Origin: Alphaproteobacteria bacterium | GTDB lineage: Bacteria > Pseudomonadota > Alphaproteobacteria > Rs-D84 | Length of the DNA stretch: 64,000 bases | NCBI GenBank assembly: GCA_015062495.1 | Contig: SUUN01000001.1 | Coordinates: forward strand, 347,069-411,068 | Direction: 5' to 3' | Part shown: in pieces, positions 34,760 to 43,447 of the stretch | Position numbering within the stretch: position 1 is the first letter of the stretch | Layout: the number at the start of each line of letters is the position of its first letter | Position numbers and translations under genes: made by a program | Notes under the pieces: generated by a model | The model's input: the letters and a program-made list of their open reading frames with translations, nothing else | Told to the model about the DNA's origin: nothing | Database searches by the model: none

Positions 34760-35533
34760 CTATATCCCTGAAATTGTTTGTTCCAGTGACTGAACACTTT
34801 TGGTCAATTCACGTGTTACCAAATCGATTTTTGGCAGTATCTGTGCGGTCGCATCCGTTGCAGAAACACGTGTGTGCGACGCCAGGTAATCTTCTAGTTC
34901 GTGATAAATCATGTTTTGGGCGGTTTGTACCTGTAACCCCAGGAATCCAACAATCAAACTGCCCCCCAGGCCCAGCAGCGAACTGGTAAATGCGGTGGCC
35001 ATACCCGCCAACGGACGCGACAATCCCGCCTGCATCGACTGTAAAACGGTCTCGTCTGAAAAATTCAAATTACCAATTAATTCCGCAAAACCGCCAACCG
35101 TTAAAATTAATCCCCAAAATGTGCCAAGCAATCCCAAAAATATCAGCGTATTTGTTATATAGCGCACCGATTCACGTGAATCTTCGAACCGTAATAAAAT
35201 CATTTCCATAAAACCATTTAACGTCGATGCAGATATGCGTTTAGGACGCGATGACAGCATTTGCGCAACCGGACGCAACAAGTGCGGTGGCAGTGTCATT
35301 CCACGACGACCAGATGTAAACCCGTGCAACCATTTATATTCAGGCAATAATTCGAACATTAACACAAAACACAATCCAATACCAAATAATGACGTGCCGA
35401 TAATCACCCCGTTCAGCCAGATATTCGCAATGGCAATCGCCATAAAATCCGCCCAGAAATACAACACACCCGCAACCAACAGTGCGGTTATTAATGCCAT
35501 ACGATTAAGTGCGCCGTGAAAGTGTTTTGTCAT
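34760..35533 (-). CDS. MotA/TolQ/ExbB-family proton channel protein
   Basis: 257 residues. Two N-terminal hydrophobic segments, then a cytoplasmic part, then two further helices with the family core (TLIFLGLLGTFWGLILTV and LAGMATAFTSSLLGLGGSL). It partners with the MotB-like gene 30 bases downstream. No flagellar genes are in the window, and this type of pair is common in alphaproteobacteria outside flagellar clusters. Confidence 0.78.
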   Translation of the reverse strand: MTKHFHGALNRMALITALLVAGVLYFWADFMAIAIANIWLNGVIIGTSLFGIGLCFVLMFELLPEYKWLHGFTSGRRGMTLPPHLLRPVAQMLSSRPKRISASTLNGFMEMILLRFEDSRESVRYITNTLIFLGLLGTFWGLILTVGGFAELIGNLNFSDETVLQSMQAGLSRPLAGMATAFTSSLLGLGGSLIVGFLGLQVQTAQNMIYHELEDYLASHTRVSATDATAQILPKIDLVTRELTKSVQSLEQTISGI

Positions 35534-35601
35534 CTAAACGTTCCCCCGCTTAATCATAGATTAGTAAATTTTAACGAATATTGTCAATAGACTTTATTTG
35601 G

Positions 35602-36843
35602 TTATTTACATATCGCAACATATGGTGGCAATGAACGCGCAGAATCTATTTCACCCGCACCACAATCCAGACAATTAAATCGCCGATTCTGGGAATGCGA
35701 TTTGTCCAGGGGCACAGATATATTCGCAACCGCGTCCGTGTTTTCTATATACCTAGAATTTGGAAAACCAAAGTAAAATGCACGGGTCGGCCCGACACAT
35801 TCCGCCACCGCACCGGGATAACAACGCGCGTCGTTCAGGCGTGCAGGATCGGGAACACAGGTTGACACACATGTATCATAGTTGATAACCATACGTTCGC
35901 AATCTGTACAGGATGTTTGTGGAACACGCAGTGTCGCACCAATCGCACCATAGACAACCCCAGATGTGATATGTGCACACTTCTTGGTATTAGCCGTACC
36001 CGTGGGATCAACAACACATTCCCATTCAAGCGTGTTATAATTTAAACGGGCAACCATTTTTTCAGGGCAACTTTTATCTGGGAACGGGTCAATACATTCC
36101 CAAACACTGTCAACCATAACGGCCGCCTGATTGTCAGCGCACAGGGGTTTGCGCGACTCGTCCGCGACACATTCGTATAAATCAGAATCCCATATCATAT
36201 CACCACCACAGTCCGTTTTGACATTTTGACCAACACACTGCCAACGGCCGAAACGATATGCCTTGGCCGTGCCAACCGGACAAAAGACATCGGGCGCAGG
36301 CGCAATATCGTATTCAGTGCCAGCGTCTGGAATTTCATACTGGGTCAAATATACCAATTGACCATCAACCAATTCCATATTCGCAATAATTTCAGATGGA
36401 ATTTGACGACGCAGGGATGAACCACCAGACATTATCATATTGTCGTCCAACAATCCAAATGTGCCAGCATCTGAGTAGTACGTTTCCAATATTTCCATCA
36501 TCGCATTATGTTCATTGGAATCCAGGGGGGCGGTCGCAGTAACAATGTAACTGAATGCGGGTTTTTTATTTTTTACAACTTCACAATTGGTTGTTTTTAA
36601 TTTGCTATCCAGACAGATAAATTTGCTGACTATGCCATTTTGTTCAATACAAATATCGTTAAATTCCGCCCCATTAATTTGGGCGTTGTGCATGGCGGTT
36701 GCACACTGGGCAATTGTGCGCAGGTCAGAACGTGATACGGCATATTCTGTGCCATGCTGCGCGACAGTCTGGCTGGGCGAATCCATCAGGTAATAACCAG
36801 CCATAAATAATGCAACCAATATCATGATAAAAATATTCATCAT
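35602..36843 (-). CDS. membrane-anchored cysteine-rich surface protein
   Basis: 413 residues. A single N-terminal hydrophobic helix (MMNIFIMILVALFMAGYY) without a clear cleavage site, then a domain of about 150 residues, then repeated short modules with paired cysteines (CPVGTAK...WQC, CGGDMIWDSDLYEC, CADNQ...WEC, CPEKMV...WEC, CTDC, CLDCG). It is probably exposed in the periplasm or at the surface. The start may be either of two adjacent ATGs after AAGGGGG. The function is unknown. Confidence 0.6.
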   Translation of the reverse strand: MMNIFIMILVALFMAGYYLMDSPSQTVAQHGTEYAVSRSDLRTIAQCATAMHNAQINGAEFNDICIEQNGIVSKFICLDSKLKTTNCEVVKNKKPAFSYIVTATAPLDSNEHNAMMEILETYYSDAGTFGLLDDNMIMSGGSSLRRQIPSEIIANMELVDGQLVYLTQYEIPDAGTEYDIAPAPDVFCPVGTAKAYRFGRWQCVGQNVKTDCGGDMIWDSDLYECVADESRKPLCADNQAAVMVDSVWECIDPFPDKSCPEKMVARLNYNTLEWECVVDPTGTANTKKCAHITSGVVYGAIGATLRVPQTSCTDCERMVINYDTCVSTCVPDPARLNDARCYPGAVAECVGPTRAFYFGFPNSRYIENTDAVANISVPLDKSHSQNRRFNCLDCGAGEIDSARSLPPYVAICK

Positions 36844-36911
36844 TCCCCCTTGCGATTTATAAAAAGTCTAGGTAATATACAAATAAATTGCAACAGGAAA
36901 TGGATGCGGTC

Positions 36912-37400
36912 ATGAAAAAATTTTTATTACTGTTTGTATTAATTTTAGTGGCAGGATGCGGATTTAAACCAATGTTTTCAGGCCAAGACACAAATATCTA
37001 TGTCGAACCAATCAGTGGCATTAATGGTATCGAATTGCGAAATGCACTGTGGGCAAAATTTGGCGGACAACGTGGGGCGGACGCAACATATAAATTGACG
37101 GTAAAACTGAACACACCAAACACCCAGTACAAGGCCCTGGAACAAACCGGGGATGCCACATGGCAAGAAGTATCTTTGACCGCGACATATGTGTTGACGC
37201 ACAACGGTGAACAAATCGCCAGTGGAACGGAACGCGCGGCGGAATCTTATACGTTTGTGCGATACCTGGTGGCGTCAAATGCGTCGTATAATAACGCAGT
37301 CAAAAATACAATTAATGTTCTGGCCGAGAAAATTGGAACGCGCGCAATTGCAGAAACATACAAGTATGCACACACTGACAAAAATACGGATGCCAAATAA
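36912..37400 (+). CDS. lptE: LPS-assembly lipoprotein LptE
   Basis: 162 residues. Lipobox VAGCGFKPMF, which is the LptE pattern, followed by the alternating strand/helix domain (IELRNALWAKFGG...YKLTVKL...ATYVL). It plugs LptD in the outer membrane during LPS export. The stop overlaps the ATG of holA (TAATG). The upstream ATG at 36900 is less likely, because it sits on the AGGA ribosome site. Confidence 0.85.
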   Translation: MKKFLLLFVLILVAGCGFKPMFSGQDTNIYVEPISGINGIELRNALWAKFGGQRGADATYKLTVKLNTPNTQYKALEQTGDATWQEVSLTATYVLTHNGEQIASGTERAAESYTFVRYLVASNASYNNAVKNTINVLAEKIGTRAIAETYKYAHTDKNTDAK

Positions 37401-38389
37401 TGAAATGGAAAGACGCTGATTTTAAAGGTGGCATCGAAAAAATCCGCGCGGTATTAATTTATGGTCCGGACGCCGGTCAGGTTGATGAATACTGTGATTT
37501 GGCCGTCGAAAAATTGGGCATTGAAAAAGATAACTTGTTCGCGTTGGATTCAGATGAACTGCGCGAAAAGCAAGACGCCCTGTTTGCCGAGGCATGCACA
37601 CCATCTATGTTTGGTGGGCGAAAAATGGTAATTATTTCCAATGCAGGGGATGCATGTGCGAAACAGGTGGCAGACCTGGTTAATCATGGGGGACTGTGTG
37701 CAACTGTTATTGTGGCGGCGGGCGATTTGCGCGCGGGGGGCGGATTGCGTGCCATGTTCGAAGGCGCGGATAATATGGCGGCATTGGCGTGCTATACAGA
37801 TGATGCGCGCACGTTGGCAACACTGATACGGAACGAATTATCGGCGGCGGCGGGAATACAGCAGATTACACCAGATGCAATGGCATATATGACGTCGCAC
37901 CTGGGGGGGGATCGGGGAATTACGCGTGGTTTTTTGACCAAAATTGCACTGTATGTTGACGACAAACGCATTGTGGAACTGTCTGATGTGGAAAAGTGTT
38001 TGCCTGATACAGGCGCGGCAGATATTGACGATTTCTTGTATTCACTGACGGCGGGACATATTCAGCCAACGATGCAGGCGTTGGACAGATTGCTGTACGA
38101 CAACAAAGAACCAAATATGCTGATACGTATGTTGGTGGGACATTTTAAAAAACTGCAAACTGCGGTTGTTGATGGGCAATTACCACGCCTGTTCTGGAAG
38201 GTAGAAGATAAATTCAAACAAGCAATCAAAATTTGGCCAGACGCGGAAATAACCGCTGTGCTGGTGCGGTTAAACGAACTGGAACGCCAATTGCGCACAA
38301 CGGGCATGCCCGGTGAAATACTGTTGCGCGATTTCGCACTGAAACTGTGTGCGCGGGCGGCAAAATTGGCAATAAAACGAAGGAATTAA
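37400..38389 (+). CDS. holA: DNA polymerase III subunit delta
   Basis: 329 residues. VLIYGPDAGQVDEYCD at the N-terminus, then the AAA+-like domain and the C-terminal collar helices (MLIRMLVGHFKKLQ). It is the clamp-loader subunit that opens the beta clamp. The order lptE-holA is the usual alphaproteobacterial one. Confidence 0.9.
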   Translation: MKWKDADFKGGIEKIRAVLIYGPDAGQVDEYCDLAVEKLGIEKDNLFALDSDELREKQDALFAEACTPSMFGGRKMVIISNAGDACAKQVADLVNHGGLCATVIVAAGDLRAGGGLRAMFEGADNMAALACYTDDARTLATLIRNELSAAAGIQQITPDAMAYMTSHLGGDRGITRGFLTKIALYVDDKRIVELSDVEKCLPDTGAADIDDFLYSLTAGHIQPTMQALDRLLYDNKEPNMLIRMLVGHFKKLQTAVVDGQLPRLFWKVEDKFKQAIKIWPDAEITAVLVRLNELERQLRTTGMPGEILLRDFALKLCARAAKLAIKRRN

Positions 38390-38394
38390 ATAAA

Positions 38395-39156
38395 ATGTTG
38401 GCATCTGTGTACGCACCCAAGGATTTTAAAAGATTGCGCGCGGCGGGCGATGTTGTGGCGCGTTGCTTTGACTTTATTTCACCGCATATTCGGGCGGGGA
38501 TTTCAACCGGTGAAATTGACCGTATGGTTGCACAATTTCTGAAAGAAAACGGGGCGCGGTCGTCTGACCTGGGATATCAAGGATATCCAAAACATATTTG
38601 CACATCCGTTAATGATGTAATTGTTCATGGCATCCCCAGCGATGAAGTAATATTAAAAGATGGCGATATTGTAAACGTTGATCTGACCGCAGAGTATAAG
38701 GGATTTCATGGCGACGCATCGCGTATGTTTATGATTGGCAATGTTAGCCCCCAGGCACGTAAATTGGTGCAGGTGTGCCAGGATGCACTGAATGCTGCAA
38801 TTTCCATCTGTGCGCCGGGTGTACCACTGTCCGAGATTGGCAAAACAATCGAAGAAGTTGTGAATCCGCACGGTTTTTCAATTTCACGCGACTTTGTTGG
38901 GCACGGTATTGGCAAAGTTATGCACGACGACCCACAGATTTATCATTTCTATGATAAACGCTGGGACAAGGTTAAGATGGTACCGGGGTTGGTGTTCACA
39001 ATTGAGCCTATGATTAACACCGGTTCGGCCGAGTGCAAAATTGACGCAGATGGTTGGACGGCACGCACGGTGGATGGCGGATTGTCCGCACAGTGGGAAC
39101 ACACAATCGGAATCACCGAAGATGGTGCAATTATTTTCACAGAAAAGATGATCTGA
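38395..39156 (+). CDS. map: methionine aminopeptidase, type I
   Basis: 253 residues from ATG 38395 after AAGGAATTAAATAAA. The pita-bread fold is recognisable: GYPKHICTSVNDVIVHGIP, the metal residues in VDLTAEYKGFHGDASR, GHGIGKVMHDDP, FTIEPM and the last glutamate in SAQWEHT. It removes initiator methionine from new proteins. Confidence 0.95.
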   Translation: MLASVYAPKDFKRLRAAGDVVARCFDFISPHIRAGISTGEIDRMVAQFLKENGARSSDLGYQGYPKHICTSVNDVIVHGIPSDEVILKDGDIVNVDLTAEYKGFHGDASRMFMIGNVSPQARKLVQVCQDALNAAISICAPGVPLSEIGKTIEEVVNPHGFSISRDFVGHGIGKVMHDDPQIYHFYDKRWDKVKMVPGLVFTIEPMINTGSAECKIDADGWTARTVDGGLSAQWEHTIGITEDGAIIFTEKMI

Positions 39157-39164
39157 TAAAAACT

Positions 39165-39866
39165 ATGGCAAAGTCAGACGAACTGTTTCATGTGGGTCAC
39201 CGTGAAAGACTGAAAGAAAAACTGCTGAACGGTCAATTGGCAGACTATGAAAAATTGGAATTATTGCTGACATACGCAATACCACGTCGCGATGTAAAGC
39301 CACTGGCGCGCAAACTGATTGCACAATTTAAAAATATATATTATGTGTTGCGTGCACCGGTTGAAGAACTGGTCAAAGTGCCTGGGATTGGTCATAATAC
39401 AGCCATACTGATTAAATTATTTCATGAACTGGAATTGATATCGTATGAACAACGCGCAGTATCTGGGACATATTTACAAGAAGACAAATTTAGAAATGCA
39501 TATTGCCGCACTTTGATTTCAAATGCGACTGTTGAAAAATTCTTTGTGCTGTATATGGGCGCAAATATGCAATTGATATATGTGGAAGAACACTCGAACG
39601 GGACGATTGATCAAACAGGTGCATATCCACGTGAAATTGCCAAGAAGGCATTGCAACTGAATGCGTTAAGTGTGTTGCTGTTGCATAATCATCCTGTTTC
39701 GAATAACAGTCTGTCACTTGACGATTGCACTCTGACCGAACACGTAATCCAGGCATTAGAACCATTGAATATAACGTTGTATGACCACCTGGTATTGGCA
39801 TCAAATGGCGTTTTACATTCTTATCGCGCGTTACCATGGTTGCAAAAGAAATCGTTAAAGTCGTAA
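39165..39866 (+). CDS. radC: RadC-like JAB-domain protein
   Basis: 233 residues from ATG 39165. A helix-hairpin-helix-like N-terminus (KVPGIGHNTAILIK) precedes the JAMM/MPN+ metal motif LLLHNHPVSNNSLSLDD. RadC proteins are linked historically to DNA repair but their function is not settled. The gene follows map by eight bases and overlaps the convergent gene at its end. Confidence 0.85.
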   Translation: MAKSDELFHVGHRERLKEKLLNGQLADYEKLELLLTYAIPRRDVKPLARKLIAQFKNIYYVLRAPVEELVKVPGIGHNTAILIKLFHELELISYEQRAVSGTYLQEDKFRNAYCRTLISNATVEKFFVLYMGANMQLIYVEEHSNGTIDQTGAYPREIAKKALQLNALSVLLLHNHPVSNNSLSLDDCTLTEHVIQALEPLNITLYDHLVLASNGVLHSYRALPWLQKKSLKS

Positions 39867-40376
39867 ATCTGCGGGCTGGCCAGATGACGTCAGGGGCGCG
39901 GCCGAATATGGAACTTCGTGAATGGTCGTATCATCATAGACAGCACCAGAATCATAAATATCAAAATCTTCGTATAAATCATATTCATCACGCGATTTTA
40001 ATTTTGCATTGCGCGCATCTAACAGACGGTTCATTTCAGACATTGGTACAGATATCGTACGACAGCCACGCGCAAATAAATCATCACCATATATCAGGTT
40101 CATCATTGGCCCTGCAATTGATAGCACCCCAAACATAACAATCAAATTACGCAGGTTGGTGAAAAAATCATTTTTTGCGCCACGTATCATTGATATTGCC
40201 CAGCCCACAATCATTGTCCCAGTTAATACAGTTATAAACCACCAGGCATAGTTGGCAAAAATCTCGAAACTGCGCAGGATACAGGATGGATCTTCCATAT
40301 ATACAAAATCAGGGTCCACACGAATATTGTGAAACCCGGAATTTGTTAGCAATCGAATTATCGTATCTGCGTTCAT
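39855..40376 (-). CDS. unknown two-span membrane protein
   Basis: 173 residues. Two hydrophobic segments (about 40-63 and 75-95) and a C-terminal acidic tyrosine-rich tail (YDLYEDFDIYDSG). No family recognised. It overlaps radC by 12 bases and follows the acidic gene at 40386 by nine bases, so the two are probably one operon. Confidence 0.55.
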   Translation of the reverse strand: MNADTIIRLLTNSGFHNIRVDPDFVYMEDPSCILRSFEIFANYAWWFITVLTGTMIVGWAISMIRGAKNDFFTNLRNLIVMFGVLSIAGPMMNLIYGDDLFARGCRTISVPMSEMNRLLDARNAKLKSRDEYDLYEDFDIYDSGAVYDDTTIHEVPYSAAPLTSSGQPADLRL

Positions 40377-40385
40377 ATCAATGCG

Positions 40386-41381
40386 TTATGCGCCCTGCTT
40401 TTTTGATGCGGCGGGGGTAAAAAATCCAGGAATAGAGAAATCTTCGTCGTTGGCCGCAATTCCCGCCCAGCCAAATAAATCACCCATCAAGCCATTGTCA
40501 TCACGTTTGGCCTTTTTAAACGGCAGGATGTTTTTTAATTTCCCAATTTTACCTGCGCCCGATGTTTTTGGGGCGGCGGGAATTTTATCCTGGTTGTCGG
40601 CAAATTCAGTTGCCAATTGCGCCAATGTCGCGTCGGCATCGTCGGTTTCAAAAATATCAATTGGGGTTTCATCCACTTCGGCGATTGGCTGAACATCTTC
40701 GCGCAGGGGTGTCATACTTTCCAATAATTGTTCCAGCGTCTTTTCCATTTGTGGCACAGGCGCATCGTCCGTTATCATATCGCCAATTGAAACGGGTTCA
40801 GCCACATCATCGGTGGAATCGACCGGGGTGGATAATTCGGCATCAATGCTGATATCAGATATTACTGCACCATCCGCCGTATCAATTTCAGGTTCAACAA
40901 TCGCGTTTACAACTGGTTCTGTGACAGGTTCGGCAACCACAGTGGCAACAGGTTCAGTTACCGGTTCGCGCGTTTCATCACCGGCAGACAATATTGATAA
41001 AATTGGAATAACTGGGTCTGGGGTGCTTTCAACCATAGATTCAATGACCGGTTCGGGAATTGGTTCAACCACCGGTTCGATAACTTGTTCGGCCATGACG
41101 ACAGGTTCAATTGTGGGTTCTGATTCAACCATGGGCATGGCAACAGATTCCACGCTTTCCGGGGCAACAACATCATCAACAACGACCGGTTCGACAACAT
41201 CGACCATTGGCGCATCCACATTGTCCGCACCCGTTAATGCAGTATCACTGTCCACCGGAACACCAAACAGAATCGTATCATTATCCAGCCCCAGAGCCGC
41301 ACGCACAGAATCAAAAGCCGCACGAATTTCAGACATTTCAAACACTTCGTTACCGGAAATATAGATTATTTTGGTCTTCAT
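40386..41381 (-). CDS. unknown acidic Val/Glu/Pro-repeat protein
   Basis: 331 residues from ATG 41381 after GGGGGATGAATTT. Residues about 1-45 form a small folded start (KTKIIYISGNEVFEMSE). Residues about 50-190 are repeats of the form EPVxEPV, very acidic and probably extended. A C-terminal basic segment (GKIGKLKNILPFKKAKRDD) and GDLFGWAG end the protein. There is no signal peptide. Function is unknown. Confidence 0.6.
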   Translation of the reverse strand: MKTKIIYISGNEVFEMSEIRAAFDSVRAALGLDNDTILFGVPVDSDTALTGADNVDAPMVDVVEPVVVDDVVAPESVESVAMPMVESEPTIEPVVMAEQVIEPVVEPIPEPVIESMVESTPDPVIPILSILSAGDETREPVTEPVATVVAEPVTEPVVNAIVEPEIDTADGAVISDISIDAELSTPVDSTDDVAEPVSIGDMITDDAPVPQMEKTLEQLLESMTPLREDVQPIAEVDETPIDIFETDDADATLAQLATEFADNQDKIPAAPKTSGAGKIGKLKNILPFKKAKRDDNGLMGDLFGWAGIAANDEDFSIPGFFTPAASKKQGA

Positions 41382-41463
41382 AAATTCATCCCCCACAGTA
41401 TATGGTCGCATTATATCACATTTTAGGGTTGAACGCATATAAAAAATGTCTTAAACTGAAAAT

Positions 41464-41676
41464 ATGGCGGATATAAAACAGCAAATTTTTCAAGAACTGA
41501 CCCACCTGGAAGAAGCGGCCGCAAAATTACGCGGCACGGCGATTCATGCGGGCAAGCAAACGGATTTAGAGGTGGCAATCCTGACCGAACAGGTGCGCAC
41601 CCTGCGCGATAAAAATGCGCGCGCAGCCGACGCGATTGATAAATCTTTATCTATACTAAGGAAATTGAAAAAATGA
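41464..41676 (+). CDS. small coiled-coil protein next to zapA
   Basis: 70 residues, a single amphipathic helix of heptad type (QELTHLEEAAAKLR...RDKNARAADAIDKSLSILRKL). Alphaproteobacteria commonly have a DUF4164-like or ZapB-like coil just before zapA. Its stop overlaps the zapA start by four bases. Confidence 0.65.
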   Translation: MADIKQQIFQELTHLEEAAAKLRGTAIHAGKQTDLEVAILTEQVRTLRDKNARAADAIDKSLSILRKLKK

Positions 41677-41951
41677 GTGTTGTTTCCATACCAATTGTAA
41701 ATAAAAACTATCCCATGGGATGTGAAGACGGGCAAGAGGCACGTCTGGTTGAATTGGGCAAAATGGTGGACGCACGCGCGCGACAGATTTTGGATAAGAT
41801 TGGGCCATTACCGGAAAATGCGCTGTTGGCGACGTTGTGCATCGTCCTTGCAGACGAGGTTAATAACCGCCCTGCCCCAGCCGCGACAGATGCGGATTTA
41901 AAGGAAATACTGGCCCGAATTCGCGAAATTAAGCATAAGATTGCACAATAA
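41673..41951 (+). CDS. zapA: cell division protein ZapA
   Basis: 92 residues. The ZapA pattern is present: VVSIPIVNKNYPMGCEDGQEARLVELGKMVDAR, then LATLCIVLADEV and a C-terminal coiled coil. It cross-links FtsZ filaments. No 6S RNA was seen downstream, where many genomes have it. Confidence 0.85.
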   Translation: MSVVSIPIVNKNYPMGCEDGQEARLVELGKMVDARARQILDKIGPLPENALLATLCIVLADEVNNRPAPAATDADLKEILARIREIKHKIAQ

Positions 41952-42036
41952 AATCCCGCAATGTCCACCCACGCAAACATTCGTTTGCGCGGGGCCCGGA
42001 TGGGGGATTTTTATGAGATATGGACAGGAATATTAC

Positions 42037-42099
42037 GATAAATAAAAGTTTATCTAAGTTTGCCCGTTGGGCAAATTTCGCTAAACTTTTATTTATAGC
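42037..42099. repeat. pair of TAAA-CTTTTA-TTTA hairpin repeats
   Basis: Two copies of a short palindrome in opposite orientation: GATAAA/TTTATC at 42037-42054 and GCTAAA...TTTATAGC at 42080-42099, with a GCCC/GGGC hairpin between. Together they form one 60-base inverted repeat. Other copies are at 55998, 62396 and 62581. Confidence 0.7.
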
Positions 42100-42107
42100 A
42101 GTATAAT

Positions 42108-42141
42108 AAATCACCCACGGTGGTTATCCCGTGGGTGATTT
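42108..42141 (-). terminator. terminator of the rpsF-rpsR-rplI operon
   Basis: AAATCACCCACGG and CCGTGGGTGATTT flank a short loop, just after rplI on the minus strand. Confidence 0.8.
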
Positions 42142-42160
42142 GTTTTATTACAGAAACAAA

Positions 42161-42754
42161 TTATTCTGCGTCTGTTGTTTCAGTGGCCGCTTCGTCGGCG
42201 ACAGGCGCTTCGACAGCAGGTTCTGCGACAACTTCTTCTTCGACTTCTTCAACCTTTTTTGTGCCGAATGTCAAAGATTTACCCGCAACCAATGCATCGA
42301 TTTCGTCCTGGGTTTGTGCAACATAAATTTTCACAGGAACGATAACATCTGGGTGCAACGCGATGGTTGTATCGAACGCACCAACAGATTTAATTGGGGC
42401 ACCCAACATAACCTGGGCGGATTCAACAGATACATTTGCAATTTCTTTCAACATACGTGCAATGTCACGTGTTGATACAGAACCGTACAACTGACCTGTG
42501 TCACCAGCCTGGCGAATCATGTGCAGTTTTGCATTCTTGACTGCGTCAACGTTTGCTTCTGCGTCCTTTTTCGCGGCTTCTTGGCGGGCGGTCAATTCGG
42601 CCTTTTTCGCTTCGAACAAGGCAACGTTTTCACGTGTGAAACGCATTGCTTTGCCGTTTGGCAACAAATAGTTGCGTGCGAAACCTGTTTTAACTTCGAC
42701 TGTGTCGCCGATGTTGCCCAATTTTGTGATTTTTTCTGTTAAAATAACTTTCAT
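42161..42754 (-). CDS. rplI: 50S ribosomal protein L9
   Basis: 197 residues. The L9 N-terminal domain (LGNIGDTVEVKTGFARNYLLPNGKA) and the C-terminal domain are present. An extra acidic Glu/Ala/Val tail of about 35 residues makes it longer than the usual 150. Confidence 0.95.
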   Translation of the reverse strand: MKVILTEKITKLGNIGDTVEVKTGFARNYLLPNGKAMRFTRENVALFEAKKAELTARQEAAKKDAEANVDAVKNAKLHMIRQAGDTGQLYGSVSTRDIARMLKEIANVSVESAQVMLGAPIKSVGAFDTTIALHPDVIVPVKIYVAQTQDEIDALVAGKSLTFGTKKVEEVEEEVVAEPAVEAPVADEAATETTDAE

Positions 42755-42786
42755 TTTATCTGTCCTTATATTCTATAAGTTAGGGA

Positions 42787-43014
42787 TTAACCCAAATTGT
42801 TACGTACGAATGGCATCAAGCCCAAGTGACGTGCACGTTTGATGGCGGTTGCCAATGCGCGCTGATCCTTCTGGGAAACGCCGCTGATGCGGGATGGCAC
42901 AATCTTACCACGTTCGGTGATATAGTGTGACAGTGTCTTGATGTCTTTGTAATCGATAACCTTGCCCTTTAATGGGTTTGATTTTTTACGATAAATTGCT
43001 GCACGGACTGCCAT
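42787..43014 (-). CDS. rpsR: 30S ribosomal protein S18
   Basis: 75 residues, with [21 protein letters not shown] and [26 protein letters not shown], diagnostic of S18. The start overlaps the rpsF stop. Confidence 0.96.
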   Translation of the reverse strand: MAVRAAIYRKKSNPLKGKVIDYKDIKTLSHYITERGKIVPSRISGVSQKDQRALATAIKRARHLGLMPFVRNNLG

Positions 43015-43352
43015 TATTCTGCCTCCTCGGTATTCTTTTTCATCATGATAGATGGTGTTTTTGCCAGTTCATCAACACGAACATTCAAGAAACGGATAAC
43101 GTCTTCGTCAATGCGTGAACGACGTTCCAATTCTGTAATCTGGGCACCCGGCAATTCAATGTTCAACATGACATAGTGTGCCTTGCGATTTTTACGAATG
43201 ATGTATGCCAAATTTTTCAAACCCCAGAATTCTGTGGATTTAACATCACCACCCAGTTCTTTGATGATTTCTGTGAATTTAGCCGCTTTTTCTTTAACCT
43301 GCGGTTCGGTCAGGTCCTGACGGAAAACCAAGACGCTTTCATAGTAAGCCAT
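43014..43352 (-). CDS. rpsF: 30S ribosomal protein S6
   Basis: 112 residues. The S6 fold is recognisable from [12 protein letters not shown], the [22 protein letters not shown] block and [13 protein letters not shown]. It binds S18, encoded next. Confidence 0.95.
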   Translation of the reverse strand: MAYYESVLVFRQDLTEPQVKEKAAKFTEIIKELGGDVKSTEFWGLKNLAYIIRKNRKAHYVMLNIELPGAQITELERRSRIDEDVIRFLNVRVDELAKTPSIMMKKNTEEAE

Positions 43353-43376
43353 TTTATTTCCTTTGGTCTTATATCA

Positions 43377-43440
43377 GCCGACGACCCCATGTCGCCAGCA
43401 GGAACAGGCCATATTATGGCAATTTATAAACAAAAATCAA
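43377..43440 (-). promoter_or_regulatory. rpsF operon promoter and leader hairpin
   Basis: Promoter TTGATT (43440-43435), 18 bases, TAATAT (43416-43411). The leader then has a 9-bp hairpin (43399-43391 with 43385-43377) with loop ATGGG, just before the ribosome site. S6:S18 are known to repress their own operon through a leader in many bacteria; whether this hairpin is that site is inference. Confidence 0.45.
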
Positions 43441-43447
43441 GTGTTTT

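Noticed and set aside
33617-35533. MotA/MotB-like pair as a Zorya-type defence system
   Set aside because: No ZorC/D/E-like genes are nearby, the context is housekeeping, and MotA/ExbB plus OmpA-domain pairs are common in alphaproteobacteria.
41952-42108. 6S RNA downstream of zapA
   Set aside because: The region holds a terminator-like hairpin and two TAAA-CTTTTA-TTTA repeats but no long closing stem with central bubble.
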